NCBI RefSeq assembly: GCF_032854445.1
Contig: NC_088300.1
Location: forward strand, 12,185,191 to 12,249,190
Origin: Liolophura sinensis
Lineage: Eukaryota > Mollusca > Polyplacophora > Chitonida > Chitonidae
Direction of reading: 5' to 3'
Length of the DNA: 64,000 nt
Under the pieces are notes generated by a model, which saw only the letters and a program-made list of their open reading frames with translations, did no database searches and was not told the DNA's origin. Position numbers and translations under genes: made by a program. This document shows, piece by piece, positions 12,416-25,451 of the stretch (positions are counted from its first letter, which is position 1; every line of letters begins with the position of its first letter).

Positions 12416-13900
12416 TGTATGTCTGGTTTGTGCTGCAACAACATACATTTTGCTTGTGAATGCAACAATATACGTCTGGCTTGTGGATGCAACAAAGTAC
12501 ATGTGGCTTGTGGATGCATTAACGTACATCTGGCTTGTGGATGCAACAATGTACATCTGGCTTGTGGATGCAACAATGTACATCTGGCTTGTGGATGCAA
12601 CAAAGTACATCTGGCTTGTGGATGCATTAATGTACATCTGGCTTGTGGATGCAACAATGTACATCTGGCTTGTGGATGCAACAATGTACGTCTGGCTTGT
12701 GGATGCAACAAAGTACATCTGGCTTGTGGATGCATTAACGTACATCTGGCTTGTGGATGCTACAACGTACATTGTAGGCTTGTGGATTGCAACAATGTAC
12801 GTCTGGCTTGTGGATGCAACAAAGTACATCTGGCTTGTGAATGCTACAACGTACATCTGGCTTGTGGATGCTACAACGTACATTTGACTTGTGGATGCAA
12901 CAATGTACATCTGGCTTGTGGATGCAACAACATACATCTGGCTTGTTGATGCAACAATGTACATTTGGCTTGTGGATGCAACAACGTACATCTGGCTTGT
13001 GGATGCTACAACGTACATTTGACTTGTGGATGCAACAATGTACGTCTGGCTTGTGGATGCAACAACATACATCTGGCTTGTTGATGCAACAATGTACATT
13101 TGGCTTGTGGATGCTACAACGTACATTTGACTTGTGGATGCAACAACGTACATCTGGCTTGTGGATGCAACAACGTACGTCTGGCTTGTGGATGCAACAA
13201 TGTATGTCTGGCTTGTGGATGCTACAACGTACATCTGGCTTGTGGATGCTACAACGTACATTTGACTTGTGGATGCAACAATGTACATTTGGCTTGTGGA
13301 TGCAACAACATACATCTGGCTTGTTGATGCAACAATGTACATTTGGCTTGTGGATGCTACAACGTACATTTGACTTGTGGATGCAACAACATACATCTGG
13401 CTTGTGGATGCAACAATGTACATTTGGCTTGTGGATGCAACAACATACATCTGGCTTGTTGATGCAACAATGTACATTTGACTTGTGGATGCTACAATGT
13501 ACATTTGACTTGTGGATGCAACAAAGTACATCTGGCTTGTGGATGCAACAATGTACATTTGGCTTGTGGGTGCAACAATGTACATTTGGCTTGTGGTTGC
13601 AAGAACTTTGCAACAACATACATCTGGCTTGTGGATGCAACAAAGTACATCTGGCTTGTGGATGCAACAACGTACATCTGGCTTGTGGATGCAACAACAT
13701 ACATCTGGCTTGTTGATGCAACAGCGTACATCTGGCTTGTGGATGCAACAACATACATCTGGCTTGTGGATGCAACAATGTACATCTGGCTTGTGGATGC
13801 AACAAAGTACATCTGGCTTGTGGATGCAACAACGTACATCTGGCTTGTGGATGCAACAACATACATCTGCCTTGTGGATGCAACAACGTACATCTGGCTA
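12416..13900. repeat. 27-bp minisatellite, about 1.5 kb
   Basis: The unit is TGGCTTGTGGATGCAACAA plus TGTACATC, repeated about 54 times with variants. The period is nine codons, and the consensus unit has no stop in any of the six frames. This explains the long open frames on both strands, including two 391-residue minus-strand frames with repeats such as MYIVASTSQ. A TTGACTTG variant adds plus-strand stops in places. A marker variant, CTTGTTGATGC, recurs at intervals of 135, 243 and 135 bp, which shows higher-order duplication of 5- and 9-unit blocks. I regard the array as non-coding. Confidence 0.95.
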
Positions 13901-15724
13901 TCACACACATCTGTTTCCTTTATGTACCCATTAAATTCACTGGACTGGAAGGCATTTAACTGAAAACCTCTTCACTCTGATTATAACATCCTGCTGCATG
14001 ACAAAATCACTTGAGTATTGTTACCAATACTTCCTGTACGACTTTCAGCATCAGCCTTACAAGTCTATGAATGGGGCACTGTGCTTTAATTATTGAGATG
14101 TCCACTATATTTGCAGTGTTAAGGAAGTGCGTGCCTGATATGTGATATTTCAATGGTTATATCTACCTTTGTTTGTTTGCTTATCCAATCCATGCTCACT
14201 CATAAAACTGGTTGGTCAGGTTTGTGAAATTGGTGTCTATTATCTCCTGTGGCATTTCGTGATGAAAATAGGAAGAACACAACATAGAAAATACATACTG
14301 TGATCTGAGAACAATGTAAATTCCAGCATAGTTTGAACGCGAGTGCATGCTTGTATATCCACGGGTTATACTTCATTGCAACCATTCTGAAGTCTATGAA
14401 CAGTTTTTAAGACTATATAAAAAGCTGTTCTGGACAACTTCCTGCAAAAAATCTGATCTCAGAATGATCGATATTTCTCATGAAAACTTTCACAATGTGT
14501 CCATCCTTCAGCCTTTTTGATCAAATTTTGGATCCTCCTTTGGTTTTCCGGGTCATCACGCGTTTTCAAGTCAGGTACAGCCAGACACAAAGAGTACTCT
14601 AGCTGTTAGCATAACTGAAACCATGTGGGACTGGCACAAAACACACAGAGGTTTGCCATGGACTTAACCAACAGTTCCTCTTCTCTCAGACTTGAATTTG
14701 AAGACACAGCCTTTTTTGTTGTAGGGCTATGTCAGCTTCATGTTCCAAGCCTGCTTCTTGACAGCAGATGATACTTGGTTTTCCAAGTGACATCAATAAT
14801 TTTTCTTCAGCAAAAGTAACAAAGACATTTTTTTTAAATGATTGGCATGCACACTCCATTTTACACCCTCAACAGTTTCTATTTAATATGGATGGAAATA
14901 CACTCCAATCTTCATTTTAGTGAATTATACATTCACAACAAGCAGGATGTGTTTCATTTGTCATGCTAAAGGATGACAGCCATCACAATTAGACACCACT
15001 TGACACACAACAGTGTTGACATCATTATTCAATCTGTCCACATACACGACATATGCAAGGTCCTAAGCCAGCCAATGTCACTTACAACAGATCAGCTTCC
15101 ATCTTGACACAAAATGGGCAAAGACTTTCTTATATTTCACTCCAGCAAAAGGTTATAATACATTGTGTTGGTGTAGTATTTTTGGATTTATTTTTTAGAG
15201 CATTATATTCAACAAAATGACTATAATATCTTGGCATTCAGGTCAAAATATCGTTCATAAAAAAAACATACAATGTAGTTGTTGGACCATCATTTAACAG
15301 TGATGGGATTTAAACCCAAGCATCATTCACATAAACAACATATATCCCCATTGTGGTAACTGTACAGGTAGCAAAGATCCTAATAAGCAGAGGATAAACC
15401 AATTTGGCACAAGGAGCCTAATTCATTAATTCATAGTTTCAGTCTACGTCCAGTCTATAACCAGATCACTAACTTAAGTTAACATGCATGGCCATAAATC
15501 TACTTGATGGTCAACATATACAGTCAGGTTAATGGGTTCAGAGGTCTGTCCTAGATAAAGACTGCAGGGTGTGTAAAATGCCCTTGCAATTGTTAATCAA
15601 ACCTTGTTAATCTTCATTCTTAGTACTACTACGTCTATTAATTAAACATGGTTATAACGAGTATAAAATGAATAAGCGACAGAACCACACATGGCACACA
15701 TAACTGTTGATGAAGTAATAACAG
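13901..15724. other. No gene recognised
   Basis: Unique sequence between two tandem arrays. No exon signals with matching phases and no known repeats were seen. Confidence 0.6.
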
Positions 15725-15933
15725 AATCTGATCCTGAAGTCTGACAACAGAATTCCATAATCTGATCCTGAAGTCTGACAACAGAATTCCATAATCTGAT
15801 CCTGAAGTCTGACAACAGAATTCCATAATCTGATCCTGAAGTCTGACAACAGAATTCCATAATCTGATCCTGAAGTCTGACAACAGAATTCCATAATCTG
15901 ATCCTGAAGTCTGACAACAGAATTCCATAATCC
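15725..15933. repeat. 34-bp tandem array
   Basis: The unit ATCTGATCCTGAAGTCTGAC plus AACAGAATTCCATA is repeated six times with almost no variation, which suggests recent expansion. Open minus-strand frames here (repeating RLWNSVVRLQDQ-like text) come from the repeat. Confidence 0.95.
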
Positions 15934-16545
15934 CCAGGAAACCTGATACTGGCCAAATAATTGTAGTGTCAGGTATGTTACACACATACCCTAGACACAA
16001 GCACTGATGGTCATCAAGAACCATTAGTTAATATTACAAGGATGCTATATACCATCAGAAAATTTCATTAAAACAATTACTTTTTTGATAAGCCCTAAAC
16101 TGAACACTGAATATTTACTGTCCATGTCTTACCATACATTCTACTGTACACTTATGACCTGTGCTGTAAGGTGTATAAATAAAAAAAAAGAAGCAAAGAA
16201 ACAAAAAAAAACACATGCTGGGTTGATAAATTGAATCCCGCAGGGCCAATTAAGTCACTGTTATTCCTAAAAAACCCCAAAGGATACCAAATTGTGTGTT
16301 TACATAAAAAACAGGGAAAAACTTTCATACACAAATGATCCAGGAGTTAGGTCAACTCTCACATGGTACATCTAATGAGTGGGAAGTTACATTCTAGGAA
16401 GAGGTATCAATAACCCTCCACCAGAGCAAGAGAGCATCTTTGCTCATCAACTGACTACATGTAGACCCTGGAGAATGCTTCCTGAGAAACGACAATATTA
16501 TATGACAAGATACATGTACCTACATTGTACAACTGAACAACTCAC

Positions 16546-16677
16546 CAAGATACGAAAATGATACATTGTCTAGTCCTGATACCTCTTCCCAACATCTCAA
16601 TACTGGGACGGTGTTGACTTTCAGTGCCATGAAATAATGGGAAAAGAATCTGCCAGCCTCGACAAGAACCATCTGGT
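16546..16677 (-). CDS. Unassigned minus-strand exon
   Basis: This 132-bp candidate exon has a strong acceptor (TGCTCTTCTTGCTTGACAG) and a strong donor (CTTG|GTGAGT). In the frame entering in phase 1 and leaving in phase 1 it reads QMVLVEAGRFFSHYF and continues to SGLDNVSFSYL. A second frame (phase 2 to phase 2) is also open and starts PDGSCRGWQ, so the coding frame is not settled. No family is recognised. It is 16 kb downstream of the last MAM-gene candidate exon on the same strand. It may be a late exon of that gene or belong to another gene. A 13-bp motif in the exon has an exact inverted copy in the downstream intron. Confidence 0.45.
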
Positions 16678-17530
16678 CTGTCAAGCAAGAAGAGCAGTAG
16701 AGAGTGAATGTATACATAAATAATAGCTAGATTAATGTTGGGTGGGTAGAGTGGAGAGAATGAGGGGGACTGCCCAGCATTCCCACTTCAGCAGCCTGAC
16801 AATTATGTCAATGATCTACACCAGTACAGATTTGTAACTGACAAAAACATCAGTGTAAAAGACACAAAATATTTACGATCAACTAGGATGCTATGAACAA
16901 ATGCCAATGTGTCCAAGAAGCTGAAAAGTTATGCTTCACCCTATCTCGACTACTTCAGTTAATTTTCAATCTTCAATGTTTTCATTATTTGGAGAGTGAA
17001 ACTTTTTGAGAAAGACATGAAGAATAAAACTGAACAAAATAACTGATGGGGTTTTAGGCACTTTGGTAGGTGGTAAGGTGGTGTATTTTTTTATTTAAAT
17101 GCATGCTCTCTAACGCCAATCAACTACCAATCCTTATAATACATAAGGAGTGCTTCACACTTAAAGTCAAACAGGCACAATCGCAGACATACGGACACCT
17201 ATTTAGTGAATTCATCCTTGAAAGGAGTTGTTGCAGGCTAGACAACTTTCTCGCCTTTCCTGAACATAGTATGACAGGAAGTTTGTCATAACAACCTAAT
17301 TGTGTGCAGAGCATTCCAATACTACCTCCGTATGGTAATAACCCACATCTGATGGATTCCTGACGCATGCCAATTCCATGTCTGCTCAACACATCACCAT
17401 TACAGAGTGCGTCCTGGTGTCGCCAGTGAACATACCCATTTCCCAGACTGGTTTCCTGTTCAAGGATTTGCTTAACTCCTAGTAATTTCTTTTATAGGTA
17501 TAACAAATTACAAGAAAGTTTTACCCACAT

Positions 17531-17584
17531 TATATACTGATATATATACTGATATATATGTATATATATATATGTGTGTGTGTG
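17531..17584. repeat. TA/TG microsatellite
   Basis: Compound simple repeat: ATATACTGAT units, then (TA)n, then (TG)n. Confidence 0.9.
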
Positions 17585-17997
17585 AAACACTTAACCAATG
17601 CTAATTTTTTTTTTGCAAGCCTGTTGGAACACTGCATGACCTTTGACAGAACGATCATAAATGTTGTTAGTACTATATTCAAGTATAACTTTATATCACT
17701 AATTATTCGAATTATACCACGATAACATCACATTGCAATATTACTTGGCTACATATCCTACCATCATGCAACTGGGGTCACAAAACTGTCCCATCAAAAC
17801 AGGGCACTGAGATGAAATAATCCAAAAAAAATGAAAAATACTGTCTGTCCTATTTTCATACATTATATACTTTCTCAGTTCTTTGGTAATTTGTGCTAAA
17901 CGTCGTTTTGGGAATAGGCCTTGCGATTATTGACCCGGAACGTCCTTATTGGTTAATGACTTGTATACATATGTCTGTTTCGACATATTTCAATTTC

Positions 17998-18262
17998 CCT
18001 GTCATATGATGAAAAAGAGTCATTAGGTGTGTACATATACTGTGTCTTCTTGTGGCAGGTACAAGTACAAGCTGCACACTGCTGCAACCACCGAAGTTAG
18101 TATCATGTCTAAGACACCAGACATGACACTCCACCCAGTCATATTATACTGACACCGTGTCAACCAGTCATGTTTGCTTGCCCTGAACTCTCAGTGCTGA
18201 GCGGCAAGCAAGGCAGTAGCAAGTACCATTTTTGAAGTATTTGGTATGACCCAACAGGGGTG
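17998..18262 (-). mobile_element. tRNA-derived SINE related to family 2, head lost
   Basis: It matches the copies at 5762 and 47733 through the body (minus strand TCAGTATAATATGACTGG, GGTGTCTTAGACATG) and ends in CATCATATGAC. The tRNA-like head is missing beyond about 18262. Confidence 0.75.
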
Positions 18263-18389
18263 GTAAATTACAGTAAGTCATACAGGGCCATAAAACACCA
18301 AATATGACCATAGCCTGCATGAGCTCACAATCTTGTCAATGGGGAACTCACTGCCCTGCCTAAAGTAATACGGCGCTGAACTATGTAGT

Positions 18390-18576
18390 TGGCAGTCCAG
18401 CTTGATGGCTGGCTTTCTCTCCGGCCATATGTGGGAAAGTCTGTCAGCCACCCGCGGATGGTGATTGGTTTACCCTAGTTATTTTGCCCAGTTACCTCCC
18501 ACCATACTACTGGCTGCTGGATGAGTGAAATATTCTTGTGTATGGTGTAAAAAGTCACATTCAAATAAATAAAATT
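18390..18576 (+). mobile_element. Family-1 SINE, 3' part
   Basis: The plus-strand order is GGCTTTCTCTCCGGCC, CCCGCGGATGGTGATTGG, CCTCCCACCATACTACTGGC, GAGTGAAATATTCTTGTGTA and an AAATAAATAAA tail. Confidence 0.75.
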
Positions 18577-19733
18577 AATATCTTCAACCTTTCGACCTCT
18601 AAAGCCCTTTTTTCAGTGAAATTTATGCATACAACTGTTATGAAAATGACACCAAAAATTATTTGTTTGTGTCACTAAAGATGCAAGCTTCATAAAACTG
18701 TGCAGATTATTTCTTTACTCCCCATAGTTCTCTGACGTTTCCAAATATTGATTGCACGTGTGGTTGAATAGATGGAAGAATTAGGGTTACTAAATTCATG
18801 CCTTTGCAATGCTATTTTATGGACATACTGGCAGGGTATTTACCCAAGCACGAAAACAATAGTGAATTCAGCATGGACCGGAGTTGCCATTGTGTGAGGA
18901 AAAGTACCCCATTATGTCCTTGGTGATGACAAATTCATTGGCCACTAATTAGACTCAAGAACCAAACTGAACAATGGATATCTGCTTTGTAACAAATAAC
19001 ACAATAGCCATTCAAAAAACAAGTATTTTGAACGTTCACAGTCATTGACAGATGTGACAGTTTCTATTTGTATTCGAACAAGAGACAATATACAACTTGG
19101 GTAGGTATCTGGGAGAGATTTGCCTCGATCTAGTAGCAAGTCCACTGATTACATTATAATTAGCCACCTTTATATACATAAATACAGGCTTCTCGAGTGT
19201 TTGATCAATTTTCTTTAGTGGGTCGATATTTGCATGACCATGGAGCAAAGATTGATCTTAACCTGTCTTTATACCTAACTGCACTGCTTTGATCTCTTAC
19301 TCTCCTGTTTCTCTTGATGACCTAGCAATGAACCTGAAATGTGTGAGATTGAGTACTGTGTTATTGAGTCTGGAGTTCAACCATTACACTGCTTTATACT
19401 GACCTATCATATGCAAAAAAAAAACATGTTACACCTTTTTATGCCTACAATCATGAATCTTAAAAATTTTCTCTCAATGCAGACCACTGAGGCAGCTTAA
19501 GCATGATTATATAGCGAAAGTTTATTTCATGCTTGATGATTGTCTCACTATCTGTAAAGCAGAATTCATGTTTCAGAAGCTTTGAGGGATTTGATATCCA
19601 GGAATGTACAGTTACGAGGTCCCACTTTAACGACTGCATCAGTGTTATTTACGAAGTCTGTGTTTAGCAATGGGAGGATTGGGGATACAAAGTGCGCAGA
19701 TAATATAGTACGGTGGCAATGCTTTAGTCCTGA
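18577..19733. other. No gene recognised
   Basis: Unique AT-rich sequence. Open frames are short and lack domains. Confidence 0.6.
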
Positions 19734-19969
19734 TTCTTTATGTATGGCGACATGGCCAAGATATGCTTCAGGACAGTACAGCGCCCGTACTTTCCTGAGG
19801 GAGAAATGACTGTTCTTTATGTATGGCGACATGGCCAAGATATGCTTTATGACAGCACAGCCACCGTACTTTCCTGAGGGAGAAATGACTGTTCTTTATG
19901 TATGGCGACATGGCCAAGATATGCTTTAGGACAGCACAGCCACCGTACTTTCCTGAGGGAGAAATTACG
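19734..19969. repeat. 79-bp tandem array, three copies
   Basis: Units start at 19734, 19813 and 19892 with TTCTTTATGTATGGCGACAT and end with CTGAGGGAGAAATGACTG. Copies 2 and 3 are nearly identical and copy 1 is more diverged. Open frames here reflect the repeat. Confidence 0.92.
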
Positions 19970-21925
19970 GTTCCTGAACAGAATGATGTCAAAGAAAGTG
20001 TTTCAGTTAAGATCATGCAGCTGTCTGGGGTTTCCTTATTCTGTAAATATGACTAAAGTATGTTTAACTGAAAAACATGTCATATTTTGAATGCACAGTA
20101 AAAAGCAAATTAAACGAATTGTTATTTACTTGAATTTGTCTTCAATGGCTGTTAAATGTTTTCACAATGGTTACATGATTTCACAATTTAAACATCAATC
20201 AAACTAATATAAAACACTAATTACAACATGGATAGTAAAACAAGAGTGGTGACACCAGTGTCTTAGCTGGCAAATGGTCTAACCAGCAAAATCAAGCCTC
20301 TTATCACTTTATCACAATTATTGTTTAAACCCAATATCAAGAAAGCAAAATCACCTAAATGCTTGATGGTGAAAATATGTACATTATTGAAGTTTGCATG
20401 TGTAACAGAATACATATAGGTATATGGTGAATTCACACCTTGATACACTGTTTTAACCCCAAAATCCATATCTTAAAGTGTGCAATAATTCTTGAAAGCA
20501 ACTCTCAATGACTCCCTAAAACTTATTTTTTCAATAAGAACTACTTTTCACAATCTTAAGGTATAGCCTTGCTGTGACATTGCAATTGTCATTAAAAGAG
20601 AAAAATTCAAAATTTCTTTATTGTTTAACACTTATGCACAAGTACTTTTGTCCGACTACTGACTGACTACAGCTAGCTGATGGAGCTCCTTTGCTCTGGA
20701 GGAATACATACACTTACATCATGTTAATTGCCAAATGATGACTGCTGTTTTCAGTTATTAAAAGTCAATAAACTATCTGCGCAAACAATATTATATATGT
20801 CATGTGCTCTGTTGACAAACGTCAGAATGTCAATTAGGTATACATATATACAGGGGAAGGCTTATGTTAACACAATATACTGATGTAACACGACTCACTC
20901 CATGAAATAATTTATCCCAGCTAAAAATACATGTAAATCATCTGATTTATTGTCTTGCTGAATGCTTTGATCTCCCCAACATTATATTCAGCCTTTTCCT
21001 ACAGTAAACATCTGAAATGACCCAATTAACATAATGCCACATAAAATACCCATTGTAATAACAAGATGGAATGTTTAAGAGCTACTTTAGCGTCCTGATT
21101 AAAGGAGTACGTCCCAAACACAAGGTAATAATGAAACGGATTGAGATAGTCAGCATTGTTTCCTTAAGTTACACTGTATTACGGCCACTGTTCTTAGCTT
21201 GGGAGGATAATGCGGAAACAAAAGTTTTCTGTCGTTTCCAATTTTGCCTGGTGTGATGTCATGCAAGGGCAATTGACGTTACCCATCACTAACTTACACC
21301 CACCAATGTCGTACTTTCAAACATGCATGCCGTCATTCTAGGATAGCTGCCTTACTCAATGTCACATGGGCTGATTCCTTATCACATAAGGACAATTTTA
21401 TGGGAATTGCAGAGGATTCTGTTTTTCAGGATTCTTCACTTATAGGTGGGGATTAAATAGTGTTATTCGTCATAATGTTTTTTTGAACTGTGATGCTAGC
21501 TTTATTCCATAGGACGTCCTTGATCATATCATTTCCCCCTCATTTGGCACTAAAAGTAGCAATTTAAATGTTCAGAGAATACTTCTGTGGGAAGATTTAA
21601 GCGAAACATAGATCAACCATATATGTGACTCGCAGTAACTTGTTTTTTCCATGGTGACTACAATCCAGGAGCATCTGGGAGTTTCTGATCAAGTAACTGT
21701 TGAGTCAGCAGAGTTGTTTGGAGGGGTATACATAAGCAGTACGTGCATGATTTATTGTCAGCGGATATCTTGTCAGTTTGCGTACGCACCAAATATAAAC
21801 CATTATTCATGTTTAATTATAAACATTTATATAACTGGAAAATGCCAGAAAACCAACAGTGACCACTTGTAACTCTCTACATACTTTTTTATTTTGAAGA
21901 AATCAAAAAATGAATTAAGATTCTA
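19970..21925. other. No gene recognised
   Basis: Unique AT-rich sequence. Isolated GTAAGT or GTGAGT strings occur on the minus strand (about 20710, 20893, 21290), but upstream acceptors give only very short or stop-containing exons. Confidence 0.6.
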
Positions 21926-22108
21926 AATTATTTATTTATTTATCTGATTGTTATATTTCACCATATTCAAGAATATTTCACTTATATAAGTGCAGCCAGC
22001 ATCATGGTGGGAGGAAAACTGGCAACCCACGGTGGACCATCAACAGATTGCTGACAGGCCTTTACTAATACTATGTATGATTGCAGAGGAAGCCAGAATG
22101 GAAATTAG
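21926..22108 (-). mobile_element. Family-1 SINE, 3' part
   Basis: The plus strand has TTATTTATTTATTTATCTGA, TTCAAGAATATTTCACTTAT, CAGCCAGCATCATGGTGGGA and GATTGCTGACAGG. The region after that is diverged but keeps GAGGAAGCCAG. Confidence 0.75.
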
Positions 22109-22944
22109 GGTATAAACTCAAGACTGAATGGAATTTAAGTCAATAAAAGATTTGAAATAAAGGTCAGGGAATATTCATATCCTGAAAGTTACAAAGCTGG
22201 CAGTCAACTGATCTAACTCCCACTGTGTGAAGTAGCTGACCCATACTGTGCGCTGCCATTAAAACAGGTTATTTTTACCACTGTATGACAAATGGTCAAT
22301 ATGTTTCTGGACGTGTTGGATAGTTGCCAAGTAAATACACAGTATTGTCTCCCCTCAAGGATGTACACTGCTGTTGACCAGACAGGGATATGATAGAGAT
22401 AAGAACGAATCATACTTGGTATATAATTAACTGATTTATTGACCTATAAGACTGAATGCATGTACGACCCTTGAAATGTCTTCACTGCTGTTATTTGACA
22501 CGCATTATATATTCCTACAGAGAAGGTGTCAAAGTTACTTCGAGTAAGTAATCAGCCATGGCAACCTCTGGCATTATACTACAGCCATAGAGAATATTAA
22601 AACAACCTTACATATTAAGGCCTCCTAACATATTATGTCTTAGCCTTAAATTAGCCATGTAATATCACATTTAATCATTTCAATTCTCATATACCATCAA
22701 AATATATCCTTAAAGTATTGTAATGATTGATACACATATGTAGGCCAACCCACCCTTATATTCAATCTTTATCCCTAATGAAATGACCACACAGGCAATC
22801 CATACAAGGATGAAACGTACTAGAATTTATAGCATAATTTAGCAATTATAAACAGCAAAACCCATCAGTGTATAGGTTTTATTTGCCATTCGATGGAAAA
22901 GACAAATACGAAAAAAAATGATGGTAATTGTGAATTTCAGGGGT

Positions 22945-23075
22945 TAAAGTCTGCCAGCAACCTGGAGATGTGTGTGGGTTTCCCCTGGGCTGTGCTTGGT
23001 TTCCTCCCACCATGATGCTGGCCACCGTCAAATAAGGGAAATATTCTGGGGTACAGCATAAAAGCATACACACAG
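22945..23075 (+). mobile_element. Family-1 SINE fragment
   Basis: It carries GTCTGCCAGCAACCTGG, GTGGGTTTCCCCTGGGCTG, CCTCCCACCATGATGCTGGC and GGAAATATTCTGGGGTAC in family order on the plus strand. Confidence 0.75.
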
Positions 23076-23516
23076 TACACATATATATTCATAAATTCTG
23101 GTCAGCTCTGATCCAAAGGCATAAAATTGCAGTTATTATGAATTAACTATCAAGAATGCTTGCCTAAGACAACAAACAGACTTCACTATTTCAGGAAATG
23201 AGATATATATACTTAACATAAAATTTAGGTAATTCTTCTGTTTAAATCGCTATCCATCTTTGCAACTTTTACATTCAATACTACATGTACACCTATTTAG
23301 GCGTCTGCAGGTGGTAATGAGGTCCTTCAGAGATCTCATATCCAATCTACCGCTGGCTCTCTGAAACATTATAGGCTAACCAGGTCTGACTTTTACACCC
23401 ATGAACCAGCTACATATCGGCTGAGCAAGGGTAGTGAGAACTGTCCATTCAGTTGTTACGCTTTCCCCACATTGCTGAGTACCATTTAAATGAAGATGCT
23501 TTGAATAACATTGCAC

Positions 23517-23879
23517 TTATAAAGTCGTCAATTCACAACTCCAAGGGGGAATCTGAGACCACCATTTATATAGCGTGGAAGTTTTAACTATTATGACACC
23601 ATTGCTGTCTTCAGGCTGTTGTAAAGTAGGTGGAGTTTCTAAATTTTGCGCAAGCTTTTGACGCTCAAGGAACAAAGGAAAAACAGCAGAAGGCAAAGAG
23701 TCCATGGCTACATTTATATGTAATCTACGGGTGGAAGTAATACTACCTTTCAAACTGTCCAAAAAAAAAAGGATGAAAACCTGGTCTAATTGTGAACAAG
23801 AACAAACTTGTTCAGAAAAGGCATCAGACAAGTCAGAAATAATTATAGCCTGGAACCTTGTTGCCAGGGTTGACAACAT
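23517..23879 (-). other. Unassigned 120-codon open frame
   Basis: This is the longest open frame in the window that is not a tandem repeat or SINE. It begins MLSTLATRFQAI, has LFLERQKLAQNLETPP in the middle and ends SCELTTL. No domain, signal peptide or obvious family is visible. A T-run followed by GGACAG inside it could be an acceptor, so part of it might be an exon. Chance occurrence in AT-rich DNA is quite possible. Confidence 0.15.
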
Positions 23880-25451
23880 CGTTTGAAAAGTTCCATTTCA
23901 GACGTGCATAAGCATGGAATGGAACTCATCCTTCATCCTACCTCTTAGACACAGGTTTTTTATTGGGGTGGTTGGCATGGAAGAGTTTGAATTTGAATAC
24001 AGAGATTCCTACCCTATATATATATATATATTGGGTGTCCACATAAAGCAGTTTAACAGAATCTAAATACATATAATGAATGGTCAAAAACACACTTGTT
24101 ATGTTTGCGGCCAACCAAGGCCTCAGGATATGGACTTGGTATTAACTAGCACCTATAACAGTGACATACTTCTATAAACAACTAAGAGCTGCCAGAATTG
24201 AAAGAATAGAATATCTCCTTGTTAGAGACAAGCTAAGGTCTTCCTCGTACATAAGATCTTTTGTGACAGTTCAATATTTTCTTCCTAGAAACTTGATTGA
24301 TTTGGCAAGTAGACAGGCATGTCACACAGATACTAACACCTGATCTGTACTGTAATTAGATTATTGATTGAATAAAGAAACTGTACGGAATAGGGGAAAG
24401 CCAGTTTTAATTTGCTAAGAGCTCTGGCAGCTACGGCTGTAATTCCACTTCCCAGTCTAGAGAAGTTGACAGCAGACATAATATGCCCGACTGGCCTTGA
24501 TTAACCAGGTACTTATGTTCAAACTTCTTATGTAAATTTAATACAGAATTACATTACACAATATACAGTAAATATGCCGAGACTGATTAACAATATCCTT
24601 CAATCTGTTCACATGTTACAGCACCTGGTGCAGATATTAACATACTTTAAAAGCACTTTGGTTAGATTTTGTAACACATATACATCTTGGAAAATAAGCC
24701 CTGGAGTTGAAAATGCAGTTAGTATGACTTTAAAAAATATCAAATCAGCAAAAAGCTAATAAGTTACAGCTACACCTTGGAGTGGGAGTGGAGGGTTTAC
24801 ACAGAGCCTGAAGAATTTTAGCATTCATTTTTTTCTAAAGCTTTTTTCAAGTGAATACCCTTGAAGGCCTCTCTATCTACATCAGTTCTACCCTGTGGGC
24901 GATACATTTATCTGATTGCTTATTTATTTATTCACATTTTAGACTGAACGCTGGCAAAGCGTCAACATGTAACTACATTTAAGAGCCATCAGCATGACAC
25001 ACGCTACACTTTCATTTTTATTTATAGTTTAAAATAGGATGACAAATTGAAAACCTTACTTTACTGCTCGCAGTCTAGTCTTATTCCATCAAATTGAATG
25101 TATCAGAAAATTAATTCATGTTTTCAATCTGACAATATACAACTCAAAAACATCACGAGTTGTTTTGGTTAGCACAATGGCTAGCACTGTTGTTTGCTCA
25201 GGGAGTGATGATTGCAAGTCACATTTCAAAGTCACATTTAGAGCAAACATGATAAGTATACATTCTGCTAGTTTCTTTGTTTTTTTTAAATCAAATCAAA
25301 ACATCAATGATCAAAAGCTCATGGTCTCGGCTGCGGCGGATAGCTGTCCAGATTGCTCAAAAATGACTAAAGTGTCATTACATGCGCATATTATTGTCAA
25401 TAACACAATTATATACAGCGATCTCCAAATACAACTGACATTAAACAGACC

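Noticed and set aside
12416-13900. CRISPR array
   Set aside because: There are no unique spacers between repeats: units are directly adjacent and the window is eukaryotic. The same holds for the 17-, 22-, 32-, 34-, 35-, 79- and 106-bp arrays.
12410-13910. Two 391-codon minus-strand open frames and several plus-strand frames of 140-291 codons
   Set aside because: They are all different frames of the same 27-bp minisatellite whose unit lacks stops in every frame, so openness is no evidence of coding.
15638-16024. 128-codon minus frame with repeated Asp-Gln/Ser-Val peptide units
   Set aside because: It is the translation of the 34-bp tandem array.
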